Of a stretch of DNA of 64,000 nt, positions 10,503 through 22,670 are shown piece by piece. Position 1 is the stretch's first letter; every line of letters starts with the position of its first letter. The DNA is from Dermanyssus gallinae (lineage: Eukaryota; Arthropoda; Arachnida; Mesostigmata; Dermanyssidae), in contig QVRM01001257.1 of NCBI GenBank assembly GCA_003439945.1, positions 124,001-188,000 on the forward strand. Reading direction: 5' to 3'. A program made the position numbers and the translations under genes. The notes below the pieces were generated by a model, which saw nothing but the letters and a program-made list of their open reading frames with translations, did not search any database and was not told the DNA's origin.

Positions 10503-12361
10503 CTATATATATATATATATATATATATGCATGTACGAAGCTTGATACGTTAATGCATTCTCCTCCGACGTTATGATTGTTGTTGTTGTTGTCCACCTTG
10601 TTATGTTAGCCGACTTCTAACGGACGACATTCCGTTAGACACAATCCGAGTTATGGTGTTTATTTATTTTCGCGCTAAAGTTGTTATACGGTCATGTAAG
10701 TTTACCCCGATATGCTCAAGCTGCCACTGTTGTTGTTGTTGTTGTTGTTGCTACTGCTGCTATTTTTGCTATTGCTGCCGCTGTTGCTCTTACCACAATT
10801 TCGAGATGAAACCTTATACTATGTAGTGGCTCAATAAGTTTTCCAATGACTGCATGTTCTACTGTGGGCGTGTGTAGTTTACTACAACAACAATACGTTG
10901 CCTGGCCAACGAAGCAGTATCCCTAGCTATCAGACGTCTGCTCTGCAGAGACCAGTTGGACTGATTGCTTGACCGTCACAGCAACGTGTAATAATGGGTC
11001 TGGATTACAGTCGCTACCACAATTAAATCAGCTAAACTAGCAGTGCGCAGACATAAATAAACACACGACGGTGAGACGACGACAACCACATCGGCGTGTA
11101 AGTGGTAGTTGTCTGAGCAGTGTATCCAAGCAAAGCGTTTCAGTTTGAAACTAAGCAGTTTTCAGTTTGAAGCTCGTTTCTTGAACGGAGCGAAGGCCCA
11201 CTTCCGACAAAGATGGCGACGACGACGACCTTGAACCGATCACTGGTAAAGCTGGTCAAGGACCAAAACGCGTATACCAACGTGTCAGTTTGATTCTCAT
11301 CTCTCAGGTGGCTTCCGAAAGATTATCCTGTTTTCTTAGACGCCCTCTGCGCCACCCCCCCCCCCCTGAAGGTTTTGTGTTCACGCCGAGCTTTCCTGTT
11401 CTCTTGGAGATGTTGGAGACCCCCTCAACCGCCGGCAAATCCACAGCATGTAGACGAGAACACGTATCGAAAAATGAAATGTTTCGCACGAGCACTGCAG
11501 ACGAATGACACGTCACAACCGACACGTAACACATAATACATGCAACGCGAAAAACACATCAGTTGTCTGCTGATCCTCCCGGGACGATATCATAACCTGA
11601 ATTAATTGATCCTAGTGGTCATTGAATTGCCGCCTCGTGTGACATGGAACGTCATTGTCTAGTAAACTTGCCTCTATTACAGACTAGAATCTCATTTGAG
11701 AATATTCAAAGGCAAACAACAGTCGATGTAAACTGAACTACAACGAAGAACGCCTTATTATAGTGGTTTCATTTCTTCAGGCATTATGCTGAATTACATA
11801 ATTAAAATAGCCCTCTCAAAATAAATAGTAAAATAATGTAGTTTATCTGTACTATTTAAAACTACCCCAATTATATATATATATATATATATATAGTTGT
11901 GTAGAGGGCTTACCTGTCTGGCATATTAATGTCGTCGGCAATATAAAGTCAATTGACTAAAAGGGGTGCATGAGTTGTTTACGACATTCTTGGCTAGCTG
12001 AGCGCTTTTCGAAGAATTTCCAGAATGTATAGGAGACCACGCACGTGACTTACCCCCTGCGTTAATATATTTAATAGATTTCATTATTTTGAGCCGCAGA
12101 TGCCGTCATTGCGGCTGTCGCCTAGCTTAGGTGGCTGCGAAAGCTTATTGATTCGAAATGAACCAACAAAACTTAGAGGATTAGAAGACTCATTCTAAAG
12201 GCCTAGAAGCAAGCTACCCATTAAGAAGGGCATCTATGCAAAACCAAATGATGGTACGCTAATAAGCATTTACGTCAGCAGAGGTTATAGCGTTACACGT
12301 TAACCGCTAACATAAACATAAAAATTGCATAAATATATTTGTTGTTTGAGCAACTGTGATG

Positions 12362-12366
<5 letters not shown>
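10503..12366. other. No recognised gene; TTG-rich and AT-rich sequence
   Basis: (TA)n at 10503-10529. A (TTG)n run lies at 10567-10590 and a TTG/CTG run at 10729-10795. A poly-C run of 12-13 bases is near 11353. (TA)n also at 11873-11894. Overlapping frames at 11290-11534 run through the poly-C run and are not convincing as coding sequence. Confidence 0.5.

Positions 12367-12434
<68 letters not shown>
12367..12434. repeat. (TA)n microsatellite
   Basis: Two TA blocks separated by one TG variant. The hydrophobic Tyr-Ile frame across it is an artefact of the repeat. Confidence 0.95.
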
Positions 12435-12881
12435 TATCTGCTCGGATAAATCCATACATGTATACCTGATATTGCAAAGTAGGTCCGTGAAAGCTTGTTA
12501 CGACTATTAGCCACTAGACCACGAAACGCATATGTAAAAGTGTGCGCCACTTTTCACGTCTACTGTTTCTATTCGATTGATACGTGACGGGTGGTCAGGG
12601 GAGCCAGACCAACTGACAATGCTTCTCAACCGACAGTAGGTGTGTGAGACCAGAAACAGTATCATCAAATACATTTGCCCACAGATTGTCTAAAAACAGC
12701 CTGGTTTATGACCTGACCAACGAACATCATTCTTTTCTATGCACACACAGGCACTGTTTTGTTAAGCGTATTCATCATACCGATAGCACACTTGCTGACC
12801 TGCAATTTATGCCGAGCAGTTTCAGTTAGCTACATATATGGATCGCTATGTTTCTCCAACTTCCCCGGGGATACACTCTGT

Positions 12882-13137
12882 AATACCGGGCGGGATCTCA
12901 GGAAAGGGCACACGCGATCCTTCTAACCCGGCACGCTCGATTACACTTCGAAGTAATGCCACGGTAATACCGAGCCTGGGGCGGGGCGGGGTGGGGAGGA
13001 ATCCGGGTTTAGTGGGTTTGCGACTCTCACACTAGTCACGCAGGCTCGGTATTACATTGGCATTACTTCGAAGTGTAATCGAGCGTGCCAGGTTAGAAGG
13101 GGCGCGTGTGCCCTTTTCTGAGATCCCGCCCGGTATT
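12882..13137. repeat. 97-bp-arm inverted repeat (fold-back palindrome)
   Basis: The left arm (12882-12978) and right arm (13041-13137) are reverse complements over 97 bp with only a handful of mismatches. Both contain CGATTACACTTCGAAGTAAT and both end in AATACCGGGCGGGATCTCA at the outer side. The 62-bp loop (12979-13040) is the core of the SINE-D repeat. At the sister copy near 48.8 kb the sequence passes directly from CACGCAGGCT to the GCATGTGCATCATGCA tail. Here the right arm is inserted exactly at that point. The palindrome therefore looks like a later fold-back copy of the left flank. Confidence 0.9.
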
Positions 13138-13185
13138 GCATGTGCATCATGCACTCCCAAAACCTCCCAGAACAAAAAAAGAGAA
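12960..13185. repeat. SINE-D copy 1 (split by the fold-back)
   Basis: It shares AATCCGGGTTTAGTGGGTTT and CACACTAGTCACGCAGG with 48700-48856, and more weakly with 55193-55330. The A-rich tail is at 13176-13184. On the minus strand a tRNA-like arrangement is possible (TAGTGTGAGAG then CCCGGATTCC), but the boxes are poor, so a tRNA origin is only suggested. Confidence 0.6.
12977..12998 (+). other. G-quadruplex-type motif in hairpin loop
   Basis: Four runs of four G separated by single bases (GGGGCGGGGCGGGGTGGGG) satisfy the usual G4 rule with very short loops. The run begins at the inner end of the left arm of the 97-bp inverted repeat and lies mostly in its loop. The sister SINE-D copy near 48.74 kb carries an unbroken run of about 17 G at the same place. 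Confidence 0.7.
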
Positions 13186-13786
13186 CCTGGCACGCTCAAC
13201 GCGAAGGTATAACGATAACATACAGTTCGTTGCGCTCTGTGTGTACGACTGTGTATGTGTGTGTACGCTTAAGATAAGCGAATTGACGTGGATTCGGTAG
13301 ATCAGCCCGACTTAGTCTGCACGAACGGCTGTTGTTCTGTATTCTCCGCTAAATCCTCCTGCCTGGTCGCCATCGGCTCTGCCTGCCTGGGCAGACCACG
13401 CCGTCATCGCATGGCGGATCCGGCGGCCCTGATTTGACAGTTGACATGGGGTGGTAACATGTCCAACACGCGTAGCAGCAGAAGCAGGTCGTGTGCAAGT
13501 AGTACTATTGGTGTGGCTTCGGTGGCTAGCTTCGAGTCTCGCTGCTGAAAACTCGCGCGCTGATGAGGATGGACAAAGTGACAATGGCTGTCTAACAACT
13601 TTACACAATGATACACCGTCTGTACACCGTCGTCAAAAAGTGCAAGCAGCCGTGGTCATATTAGAAAGCAGGCACAGCCTATGCAGCACTATATGTAGAC
13701 ATATACGCCTGGATATGTACAAATGCGTCTAAACGTCTCTTTTGTTAATGTGCGCTTCTATATGTACAGATTTGTTTATACGTCTC
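13185..13786. other. No recognised gene
   Basis: A (TG)n-like patch near 13245-13265, then GC-richer sequence with overlapping frames on both strands (13312-13732). None shows a known motif. Confidence 0.4.
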
Positions 13787-13791
13787 TCTCA

Positions 13792-13841
<50 letters not shown>
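13787..13841. repeat. Compound (CT)n(TA)n microsatellite
   Basis: A CT run passes directly into a TA run. Confidence 0.9.
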
Positions 13842-13846
13842 TTAAC

Positions 13847-14233
13847 ATGTATGTAAAACGTGTGTTAGATTGCAGCAAGCTGCTTCTGTTTCTCACTTGT
13901 CTTCTACCTTTGTCTGCCCTAACCGATGTGCGGCCGATACGCCTGTCTACAGTGTGCGGAAGCAACAGTAGGAAACCTGTTCAATCCATCAGCTCGCACG
14001 CACCACCCCTTAGTCTGTCCGACCTCTATGCAGTGCAAGAGCAAAATGATTTAGAAAACAGAGGCGAAGAAACAGGGATCACTCTTGAAACCTCGTCGCA
14101 TAAAAGCCTTCTCGAGCCACTGAGTTGCCGGAGGTATACAGGAAGACAAGTGTGTGCCGAGTGTCCCTTGGACATGAACACATCCGCATGTCGCCTGTTG
14201 TTTGACTGGCCAGCCCTTTTAAAGTTGGTCTAG
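13847..14233 (+). CDS. Candidate small secreted protein (unrecognised)
   Basis: An open frame of 128 residues starts at ATG 13847, just after the microsatellite. Its first 30 residues look like a signal peptide: a basic start (MYVKR), a leucine-rich core (LLLFLTCLLPLSA), then a polar stretch. The rest is Ser/Leu/Glu-rich and ends with a Cys-rich segment containing a dibasic site (SCRRYTGRQVCAECP) and a last Cys. This could be a peptide-hormone-like or other secreted precursor, but I recognise no family. There is no clear promoter or splice site. An upstream in-frame extension runs through the microsatellite and is not believable. A chance frame remains quite possible. Confidence 0.3.
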   Translation: MYVKRVLDCSKLLLFLTCLLPLSALTDVRPIRLSTVCGSNSRKPVQSISSHAPPLSLSDLYAVQEQNDLENRGEETGITLETSSHKSLLEPLSCRRYTGRQVCAECPLDMNTSACRLLFDWPALLKLV

Positions 14234-15095
14234 TTCTGTTGAGTTCTACTACTACTACTACTTCTTATTGCATGTTGACCAGTTTGTTTTCTCGTTTCTG
14301 CCTCTGATTCGGAGGCCAATGCAAGGACACGCGTCTCGGGACAGCCAACGCATGGTTCCAGCTGATAAGAACAGAGAATCTGGACACACAATTCAGATTT
14401 CACATTCAGACGTGGCCTATTTGAAACACTGCGTTACAAATACTCAAGCTTTTGAAGAAAACGCAAGATTGTATTTAAAAATAGAGTAATTTGCACAGTC
14501 ACATGGTCAAATATACAAGTGTAGTACACAGTAAACAAATGAGTTACCTCCTCAGTATAACACATCATTGTTGCAACAAAATACACTCAGCACAACAGTA
14601 TATATGTATGGTGAATTATTTATGAATCAATTAACATCCCCACAGCTGTTCACTTTGCAACGCCTTCACATGCCCTCATCATCGGTCTGTTATAATAGAG
14701 CGGAAAGCATGATTTTTTTAGTTGCCGCACAAGAACACTCACAGTGGGGATGTATGCAAGCGTGGTCACTCTAAGAATATATAGATATATTTGGGACTGG
14801 TAAAAAGGTCATGGGCAGCAAAGAGATAATTTGCATACTCGCGGCGACGTCGTTATGAAAGTTTATTACTAGAGTTGATCCAATAACGTTTGCTACATTC
14901 ACTGCTGACCGGTTGCACTGACTATGCGACGGTAAGACTAGTGTAAGTATTATCATTGCCGCACTTCCACTAACCTCAGTATATACATCGCAGAAAGAAC
15001 CTCAGTAGATACGTCGGTAATTCTGTACTCCTCAATATGAATCCATACTTTCGATTTGCGTGAGCAATACTATTCACATTTCTCAACAGATAGAA
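14234..15095. other. No recognised gene
   Basis: Moderately AT-rich sequence with short frames only. Nothing conserved was seen on either strand. Confidence 0.45.
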
Positions 15096-15104
15096 GGTGA
15101 TCCA

Positions 15105-15420
15105 GATTGTACGCCCTGTCAAAGAAAGGATTTAGGGAACGCTGGAAAATATTAACAACATTCCTGTCCTTGGCAGCGAAATATAGCTTGATATCATCGG
15201 CATATATTTTAGGCGACACTCTGTTGGTAAGATATCATATATTGAGGTTGTGTAGAGAATGTTTATCAACGGGCCAAGTAAAGCTCCCTGGCTACATCCA
15301 GATGTCGCACGTGCATTTACGAAAACGAGCCATTAACATAACACGAACAACTCTTCCACGCACAAAGGTCACAGCCAGCTGATGAGACGAGATCTAACGC
15401 CGTAGTAAAAAGGGCTCAGT
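15105..15420 (-). pseudogene. LINE reverse transcriptase fragment with YADD box
   Basis: The minus-strand reading contains GCSQGALLGPLINILYTTS, which is the 'G-x-P-Q-G-S-x-L-G-P-L-L-F' polymerase motif. A few residues and one frameshift later comes KIYADDIKLYFAAKD, the catalytic A-D-D box, followed by VNIFQRSLN. That is the order and spacing of CR1/Jockey-type reverse transcriptases. The fragment is short, frameshifted and without an endonuclease, so it is a remnant. Flanking sequence to about 15530 shows no further match. Confidence 0.7.
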
Positions 15421-15608
15421 TTGTGGGGTCTAGACGTAGACGTCTTATCATACCGTCCGTCTCCGTGACAAAAGTCCGGCGAAGCCGTAAGAGGCGGCCT
15501 TGGTAGAACATCAATATCGGTTTTAATTTAGAAACATTTGTTGATCCTATCTTAATGGTCTATTTGTTATTCCAATATGATGGATACTAACAATATTAAT
15601 AATTATAG

Positions 15609-15718
<110 letters not shown>

Positions 15719-16175
15719 GCAAGGTTCGCGTGTAGGTCATTCGGTTAACAGGGATAGACCAGCAGCCAAACTAAGGTCGATAAACATCTGTTTCTATAGC
15801 GACACTAAGACATAAAGGCCGTTCTAGTCAATTTTAGAGCAGATCATATCACTGCCTGCTATAAGAGTTCCGCAAAAATCCAACAGCAAATGAAGTTAAT
15901 TGTACAGTGACATCATGGTGTACCGATTAACTATAGCAGATCTAGTAGGTGATACATAAGTGGAAACAAAACGAATGTTACTACTTGGCACAAGAGCATC
16001 GACCACGACACTGTGTGGACAGCTACTGGAGAGACCCTTGTACTTGGAAAAATGAGCGCACACGAAAAGCCAGCAGTTCTCTTATCGTCCGTATGAAGTT
16101 TTGGCTCAATGGTAGATGCAACAGCGACCCGAGAAGGTAAATTCGGTGTCGCTAACACTTTTATTAAGCTACGTT
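15719..16175. other. No recognised gene
   Basis: Unique-looking sequence with short overlapping frames only. Confidence 0.4.
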
Positions 16176-16176
16176 T

Positions 16177-16177
<1 letters not shown>

Positions 16178-16266
<89 letters not shown>
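16178..16266. repeat. (TA)n microsatellite
   Basis: About 89 bp of TA with a few TG interruptions. It generates the Tyr-Ile frames around it. Confidence 0.95.
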
Positions 16267-16267
<1 letters not shown>

Positions 16268-17020
16268 GGCGTATGCGTTCGCTGTTGTCCAGCAAGTTCG
16301 TTCAGCTATACCTTGCAAATAAACTGTCGACGATCATTAGGTCATAAGATCGTTTCTAAAGTGGTTTTTTTCACTATTATTTGTAAAAGTTTAATGTGCG
16401 CTCCGTCTACTGGTAGAACAACAAACGCTAACAGGCCGCGGCACTGATATTAGTCAATATGGCACTAGAAGATAGCCATTTTTGAAGAACCGACAGACAT
16501 TTTTCGAATTCGAAGCGTTCCGAACATTCATGTCGACGGAAGTACTTTTTGCGGAGCTCACAATACGTGGCGCATCGCTCTTGCCCACAAGAGTACAGAG
16601 CCCTGAAGCAGGTGGTGTCGCGTGTGAGGCTGAGATGAAAGACGGACGAGCTATGATAGACATATAGAATGTTTATTTCTTTGCTAGGTGCTATAATTGG
16701 CTAGGTTTAGCAGCGATCACTCCTACACACGCTCATCACGTTTAAGGTGGTATCATAGTTAGGTAAGTGTCAAAGTCGACTAATACTGTCACAATTGACG
16801 GCAAGATCGGAAATACGGCTGTCTCAGTAAAGACCTAACGAGCCTTATAATTATTTATATGCTAATAATAATAATAATTCAAAGCGCGTCATTATATGCA
16901 CGGTAAATACCCTGGTCCTCGGCACTACCACCCGCTGTAATCTCTCTTAGATTAAATCATATAGCACTCGAATAGCATTTGATTTGTTAGCAACAAAACA
17001 AGCACGTTGATATATAAATA
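16267..17020. other. No recognised gene
   Basis: Short frames at 16454-16667 overlap on both strands. A (AAT)n patch lies near 16864-16876. Nothing conserved was seen. Confidence 0.4.
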
Positions 17021-17021
17021 A

Positions 17022-17178
<157 letters not shown>

Positions 17179-17189
17179 ATATATATATA

Positions 17190-18050
17190 AGCGTGTGCGT
17201 GCCTTAAGATATGCATACACTCGTATATGCACAAATACGTGCAAAAAAAGATCAGGAGACGTTTTACGATCAACTCATCATGTTACGACCCGTTCGTACG
17301 GACGTCTTTGCGTCGGTCGCACGTTGCGCCAGTACAGTGGCTTCAGCTGTTGCGTCTACCACGACCCTCGTCGGCATCTTGTACTGGCCGGCCGGTTGTT
17401 GCGGCCCACGCATGCCGTTTGAAGTTTCCCGCCGCGCAATCAATCAGTGGCGATCGATCCGCCGTTGGCTGATTCGTCGGGTCCGGCCGAACACGAAGAA
17501 GTCTCTCGATGGACAGATCCTCCCTATAACAGGGAGAAGGTAAGCCACAAACGGCAACGCCGCATAGGCAAATTAATGGCACCACATCGCACTGCGAGGC
17601 ACGAGCGCATTGTCACGCGATCGATCCATGAGATCTCGTGGATCGCTGGCAGTCATCGATACAGCCGACCGCCTGGACTTTGCTCACGCGCTTACTGATT
17701 GGTCGTCGTCAATCAGCGTCAGCCCCGCCGAACGGCACATGCAAAGCGAGCACCGCCTCGCCTCGCCGCCGAAGTTGCCTCCGCCAAGTATTGACGAAGT
17801 CGCTCGTCTACCAAAGATGCCCGCGCGATGGACAAGCGCGAAGTGTCTGCATGCGGCGTACGCCTTCCATCTTTAGGTTTTTCCATTTTCCTTCGTTTTC
17901 TTAATCTGGTACCTGTTCTTTCATCGTCGTCGTCGTCGTCGTTGTAATAGATTTTCTTTTCCTTGTTGTTGTTCTTTCTCGTTGTCAGCTTGACATGACA
18001 GCTCAGAGGTGACAAGCAGCTGTAGCAGAAACTCCGCAAAATGCTAATAA
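17190..18050. other. GC- and CpG-rich patch, no gene recognised
   Basis: Overlapping frames are open on both strands because the composition is rich in CG and poor in stops. None shows a domain. A TCG triplet run lies at 17922-17941 and a TTG run just after it. It may be a promoter or untranslated region of an unseen gene. Confidence 0.35.
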
Positions 18051-19480
18051 TTATCTCTCATTTGCCTCATTATCGACAAGAAACGGAATTCGCACCGACG
18101 TCGGTGGCGGTGTGACGTTGCCAGCTATGTATGTAACTACTAGCGGTCATGCCAGGAAGGCTCATGTCGAATTGAGAAGAATGGCAGACGAAGATCTCCA
18201 CTCCATTTAGGGAAAATTAAATGAACAAGATCAATTTAGACGTCGTGAGAAGCCGATTTGTGGCTGAATGGTACGCACATCAACCAAAATAATGTAAGTA
18301 TGCTCTCTGCAAATTCGTGGTCTACTACATTTAGCGCATCGATGAAAAGCTAGTATCGAGTCTTTAAGAGCCAAAATCAAATCTAGGTAGACCTACAGAA
18401 CGAAAATAATACGCTACAGTTTCTGTACAAAAAAAGCTACGGTTTCTGTGCTACGCTGCAATAACTGATTGTGACGCCCAGCTTTTCAATAATTTATTGC
18501 TGCAGACTCAAATGTCGTTAGAGCTTAGTTAGTAAAACGACGGTGCATAAGTTATTAGCTCTGAATACTTTATCCTTGTAGATAATACAAATTAGTGTTA
18601 GCTTCTGTGTACAGAATATAAAAATATAGAGTTGTAGTAGAAGGATAAGGGAATTACAGGAAAATTATGCAGAATGGCAATTTTCGCTGATAAATATAAT
18701 TAAGTTTATGTCAAAAAATATTTTTCAAATTATCTAGCCTGAGATACAATTCCTCACTCCAAAAACATAATCAACTTGCGACTAATGTGACAATTGGGAC
18801 AAGTCGATGAAACAATCAGTACGTACGACAGTTGCGATCTATAACCCACTAAAACACAGTGTACAAATTGCTGGAAAACTTGACTTGATTTAACTTGAAA
18901 AAGTTATGTCTAAAACCCCGGCATGGATAACGACACACGTGTAATCTATACTACCTCATTCGCAGTGCACTATTCACCTTGTTAACACAAGATTAATTAG
19001 CTTTATTCTAGTAAAATACATTTGGCAGTTCGATGGTAAGCTTCGCCATGTAGACCAATTGTACTTGGTTATACAGTGCTATCACAGGTAATACTGAGCG
19101 TTTAACTATACGCCTTACACACTCATAACGACTTGCTCAAGTAGACTAAGGTCATAATCACTCATTTTATAGATGTCTCGTTGTTGTTGCCTTTCTTATG
19201 TTGTTAGTGTTGCTGTTCGATCAGAACTTCTGTTGCGGCTAAGGCCGTTACTAGCGTTAGTACTGTTTCGATGCAGTTTCAGAGCATCGGACGTAAAAAT
19301 AGCAGAAGGAGACCTCTACTTAATTTTGGAAAACATATATGCGAAAGATCCGTTTCGTGACGTCGTGCGAAACTGATTGGTATGCACAGCGACACAGGGT
19401 CATACGATTACTCTGGGGTATCGTTCATCCCGGTTCCCCGTTCATATCACCGCTACGTGTATTTCTGCACTGTATATATA
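18051..19480. other. AT-rich sequence, nothing recognised
   Basis: No long frame, no repeat family shared with the rest of the window, and no strong splice-like coding segment seen. Confidence 0.45.
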
Positions 19481-22292
19481 TTGTGTTGTTCGTGTGTAGA
19501 TCGTAGTCGTTGTATTAGCAGCCGTGGTGGCTGAACCTCTTCCAGACCCACCAGATCAAGGCGGTCAGGTTGCGTTCCGGGCGTAGACGCCGCTTCCGCT
19601 ACCGCCTTGACGCTTCAAGGATGACACAGTAATGGACTCCGGCATCCCTCCCCCAGCGTTCCCAGCTCCCAGGGCTTCCAGCTCCCAGCGCCCTCCGCCG
19701 TAGTGCCCAGACAACAATATGAATGATTGTGAATGCGGCCACATTCCCACCCCTTGTACTCTCCATGCCATTGTGGCCCCTCCCTACCGTCCGACGAACA
19801 ACCTCGAAAGGTTGTGCCACACGGTGCGAGGTCAGTCGGCCCGAACCGCACGCCCGAAAGTGAGGCGCTCTGCTTGCTCTGGCAAGTACACAGTCCAGAT
19901 ATCTTTGTCTCCAGGGCTACAGGACGGGCAGGAAAGGGGAGCGGGGGGCTACAGGGCAGACAGGCAGGAGTAATGTTGTTTGGTGTCGTCTCGTCCCGTA
20001 TCCAAACCCCTTGCCGGTATGCCCCCAGCCGCACCGACCGCGCACACCACTCAAACAAGAAAGGCAGAAACCCCTGGTCTGGTTGGCTATGCATGCTTCT
20101 GCTGTACATAACCCGTTCTGGATATGTTCTGGGCATGCAGCGGCAGTAGCAGCAGCCACATGCAATACGACGCATCAACGGTATGTGGATGTGAGCGAAT
20201 AGCATGGCTAGCAGTGCTCAGTAAACAGATGAAGGACCATGACGATCCTGACGACGACGGCAACGACAACAACAGCAACGACAACAACGGCGACTACCCC
20301 CAACGTGCTAGCAATGGCAATACCAGAACAAGTGCCAGATTCATTCGATGTTCGTTGCATGCGAGCTTTGCCTTCCGACCGATATGAAACGTTGCCCATT
20401 CAAGCAACTAACTCCGTGCGTGCAAGCAACCCGGTGGCCAGAAAATCCTCCTCCACTCCCCACGGCGCCGCCGCCGCCGCTCTCGACATATACAGACAGA
20501 AACTGTGTCTAGAGAGGGAAAAGTAGATGGGGAAGATACAGTGTGTGTGTCTTTGTGTCAAAGAGAGAGAGAGAGAGAGAGCAAGAGAAAGAGGGGAGAA
20601 GGGGAAGAGCCCTCATACAATCATCTTTAGGCGTGTGATGATTGTACATGATCTAGATTACGTTCCGGGTGTCTGCGCGTCGTACACAAATGAACTTTGG
20701 CCTGCTGCTCACCGAGGGAGCGCCTGGTCTTTTGTATCTCGAGCCACTTGGCTGCTTTGCTACTGCCACTGCAACTGCCGTATGCTCACGCATGCGTTGC
20801 ACATACGCTCGCACAAGGGCCAACCAACACGAGCACATTTTCCACCAGACGCACATGTACACACATGCATGTAGGTGCATACATATATAGGTCTGTCTGT
20901 ATCTATACACACATATTGTTTACCGCTTCAACAAGCCTACGTACAGATGATGCCGCCGAAAACAACAACAGAGGCTTATCATCGATCCTCATCGACGTTT
21001 ATTTCGAAGGCGGACGCTAAAAACGTCTGTTCAGCAAACACTTCTGTATGGCTCACGACGATGTTAGCTAATAATCGGTGGATGTCTGTGCAAAGCGGCA
21101 CATTCTACCTCTGGAAACCAGCCACGTGTGACAGAGAATCAGTAACAACCATTCTCGCGACATTCTCCAATTTCTCACGTAATGGGGAGTCAGATAGAAG
21201 CGGTTCCAGCGGCGAACAGCTAGATCTTATTGTTAATGTTCGGGTAAAATAGTTGACTCGAGTATCTCATTCCGTTGAAAACGTGGCCTGTATGAACACT
21301 GCGATTGCAGTGGTCGGGCGTTTGAGCCTCCCCGCCGGAAAAGTGGTGGTCTACTTCTTCACTTCCAGAAACACACTGGAAATGTGCCCCTGGATTGTAA
21401 CGATTATCAGACTGGACGAAGGTGGCACACGAAAAGTTTTTACTGCGCTCACCAGGACGAGGTCTAGTAGTATCTTAGACGATTGTTTCTCCACCACGAC
21501 AGCGTGCCAGCTCACCGGACTGAAAACGCTGAGGCTCTTTTTCGTCGCACCTGGAGTCATGCTGGCGAAGTGCTGAGCTAATACATCCGAATTGGCACAA
21601 TTCGTGCAATTTCATCCTCTTACCGAAAAACAATTGAGAGGAAGACGTATCACAAACGTTTTTTTCCCAACTTTGCCAGGTTCCCATCAGCGTAAGCTAC
21701 TTTCCTGGCCTAGCCAGTAAAGCTCTATCGGCCTGTATGGTGCCGAGTCGCTTCGACGGACTGTGTGTGGCTGGGGCGAGGCGGCTATCCTGACCTGGAC
21801 GGATTCAGCCGTTAAACGCGGTGTCTCTGATTTGTCGTCCTCGGCGATTTGCCCACCCGAACGTTTGGACAAAGCGGCCCAGAGGGGACGAGCGAAACTG
21901 TCAGTTTCGTTGGCTGTCGAACGAGCCAACGAGCTGCTGTTTGACAACAGCCGCTGTTCCTATACGGCTGCTGTTTTTGATGTAGAGAACGATGAGGAAG
22001 AGCTATTGTATCTGCGATGAAAAAGGCGCGATTCGTGAAGTGAGCCGGTGTCAAGGCCTTGGATGGAAGGCCCTGTGCTTGGTGTTGTTGTTGCTGCCGT
22101 TGCTGCTGTTGTTGTTGCTACTATTGTTTCTGGTAGTGTTGTTGTTGTTTCCCTTCAACAACCGTTGGCTGTTGTTGGCTGTGGAATGTCGTGGGCTGCC
22201 GGTAGTGTAGTTGCTGCTACTGTAGTTGGCCGTGCCGTAGTCACCATAGTGATGAGGATAGTGGTGTTGGTGAGGTGGTGGTGGTGCTGGTG
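19481..22292. other. GC-rich low-complexity region, no gene recognised
   Basis: Long frames occur on both strands (for example 196 codons at 19615-20205 on the minus strand), but they overlap other open frames and are rich in Cys/Gly/Arg/Pro from composition. Triplet repeats (GAC/AAC at 20240-20300), a GA run at 20563-20590 and a TTG run at 22083-22150 dominate parts. The region could hold a CpG-rich promoter and first exons that I cannot define. Confidence 0.35.
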
Positions 22293-22304
22293 ATGATGAA
22301 TAAA

Positions 22305-22670
22305 ATGAAGGCAATCACGACAGTGCCACTACCCCTGACAGTGCTTGCGGTGGCACTTTTAGCGGTCTGCTTAGGAAGACCTCTGCGGCCGGTCGAGGAT
22401 AATAGGATCATCATTACCACCATCATCGCCATCGCCATCACCGCCGCCATGATATCGTCCAGGAGCAGAAGCCAACAGCTACGCAAAGGGGAACAAGGCA
22501 TACCAACCGATACTGCCGCAGTGAGGGAGACAAGGAAGGATGGCGGCGATTCGTCAGCCAGAGGGACAGTGGATCCGTCGTCGGTCGGTGGGTTGGTCGG
22601 GGGGAATGGGGACAAATTCGCTGGGAGAGAAGAATTGAGAGAGAGAGAGAGAAAGAGAGAGCCGTTCTGA
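22305..22670 (+). CDS. Candidate signal-peptide protein or first exon (unrecognised)
   Basis: From ATG 22305 the frame reads MKAITTVPLPLTVLAVALLA and then VCLGRPLRPVED, a convincing signal peptide with a small-residue cleavage region. An ATG also lies 9 bases upstream in frame. After about residue 40 the frame becomes hydrophobic (Ile/Ala) and then low-complexity, ending in an Arg/Glu run produced by a GA repeat. The true coding part may be only a first exon, spliced before the low-complexity part. I see no good donor site and no partner exon. Family unknown. Confidence 0.25.
   Translation: MKAITTVPLPLTVLAVALLAVCLGRPLRPVEDNRIIITTIIAIAITAAMISSRSRSQQLRKGEQGIPTDTAAVRETRKDGGDSSARGTVDPSSVGGLVGGNGDKFAGREELRERERKREPF

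Noticed and set aside
16109..16447. Long frames of alternating Tyr-Ile (here and at about 17.0, 30.2, 33.8, 41.7, 56.8, 61.9, 63.7 kb)
   Set aside because: They are translations of (TA)n microsatellites and carry no coding evidence.
19615..20205. 196-codon minus-strand frame
   Set aside because: Lies in GC-rich sequence where several frames on both strands are open. No motif or splice context supports it.
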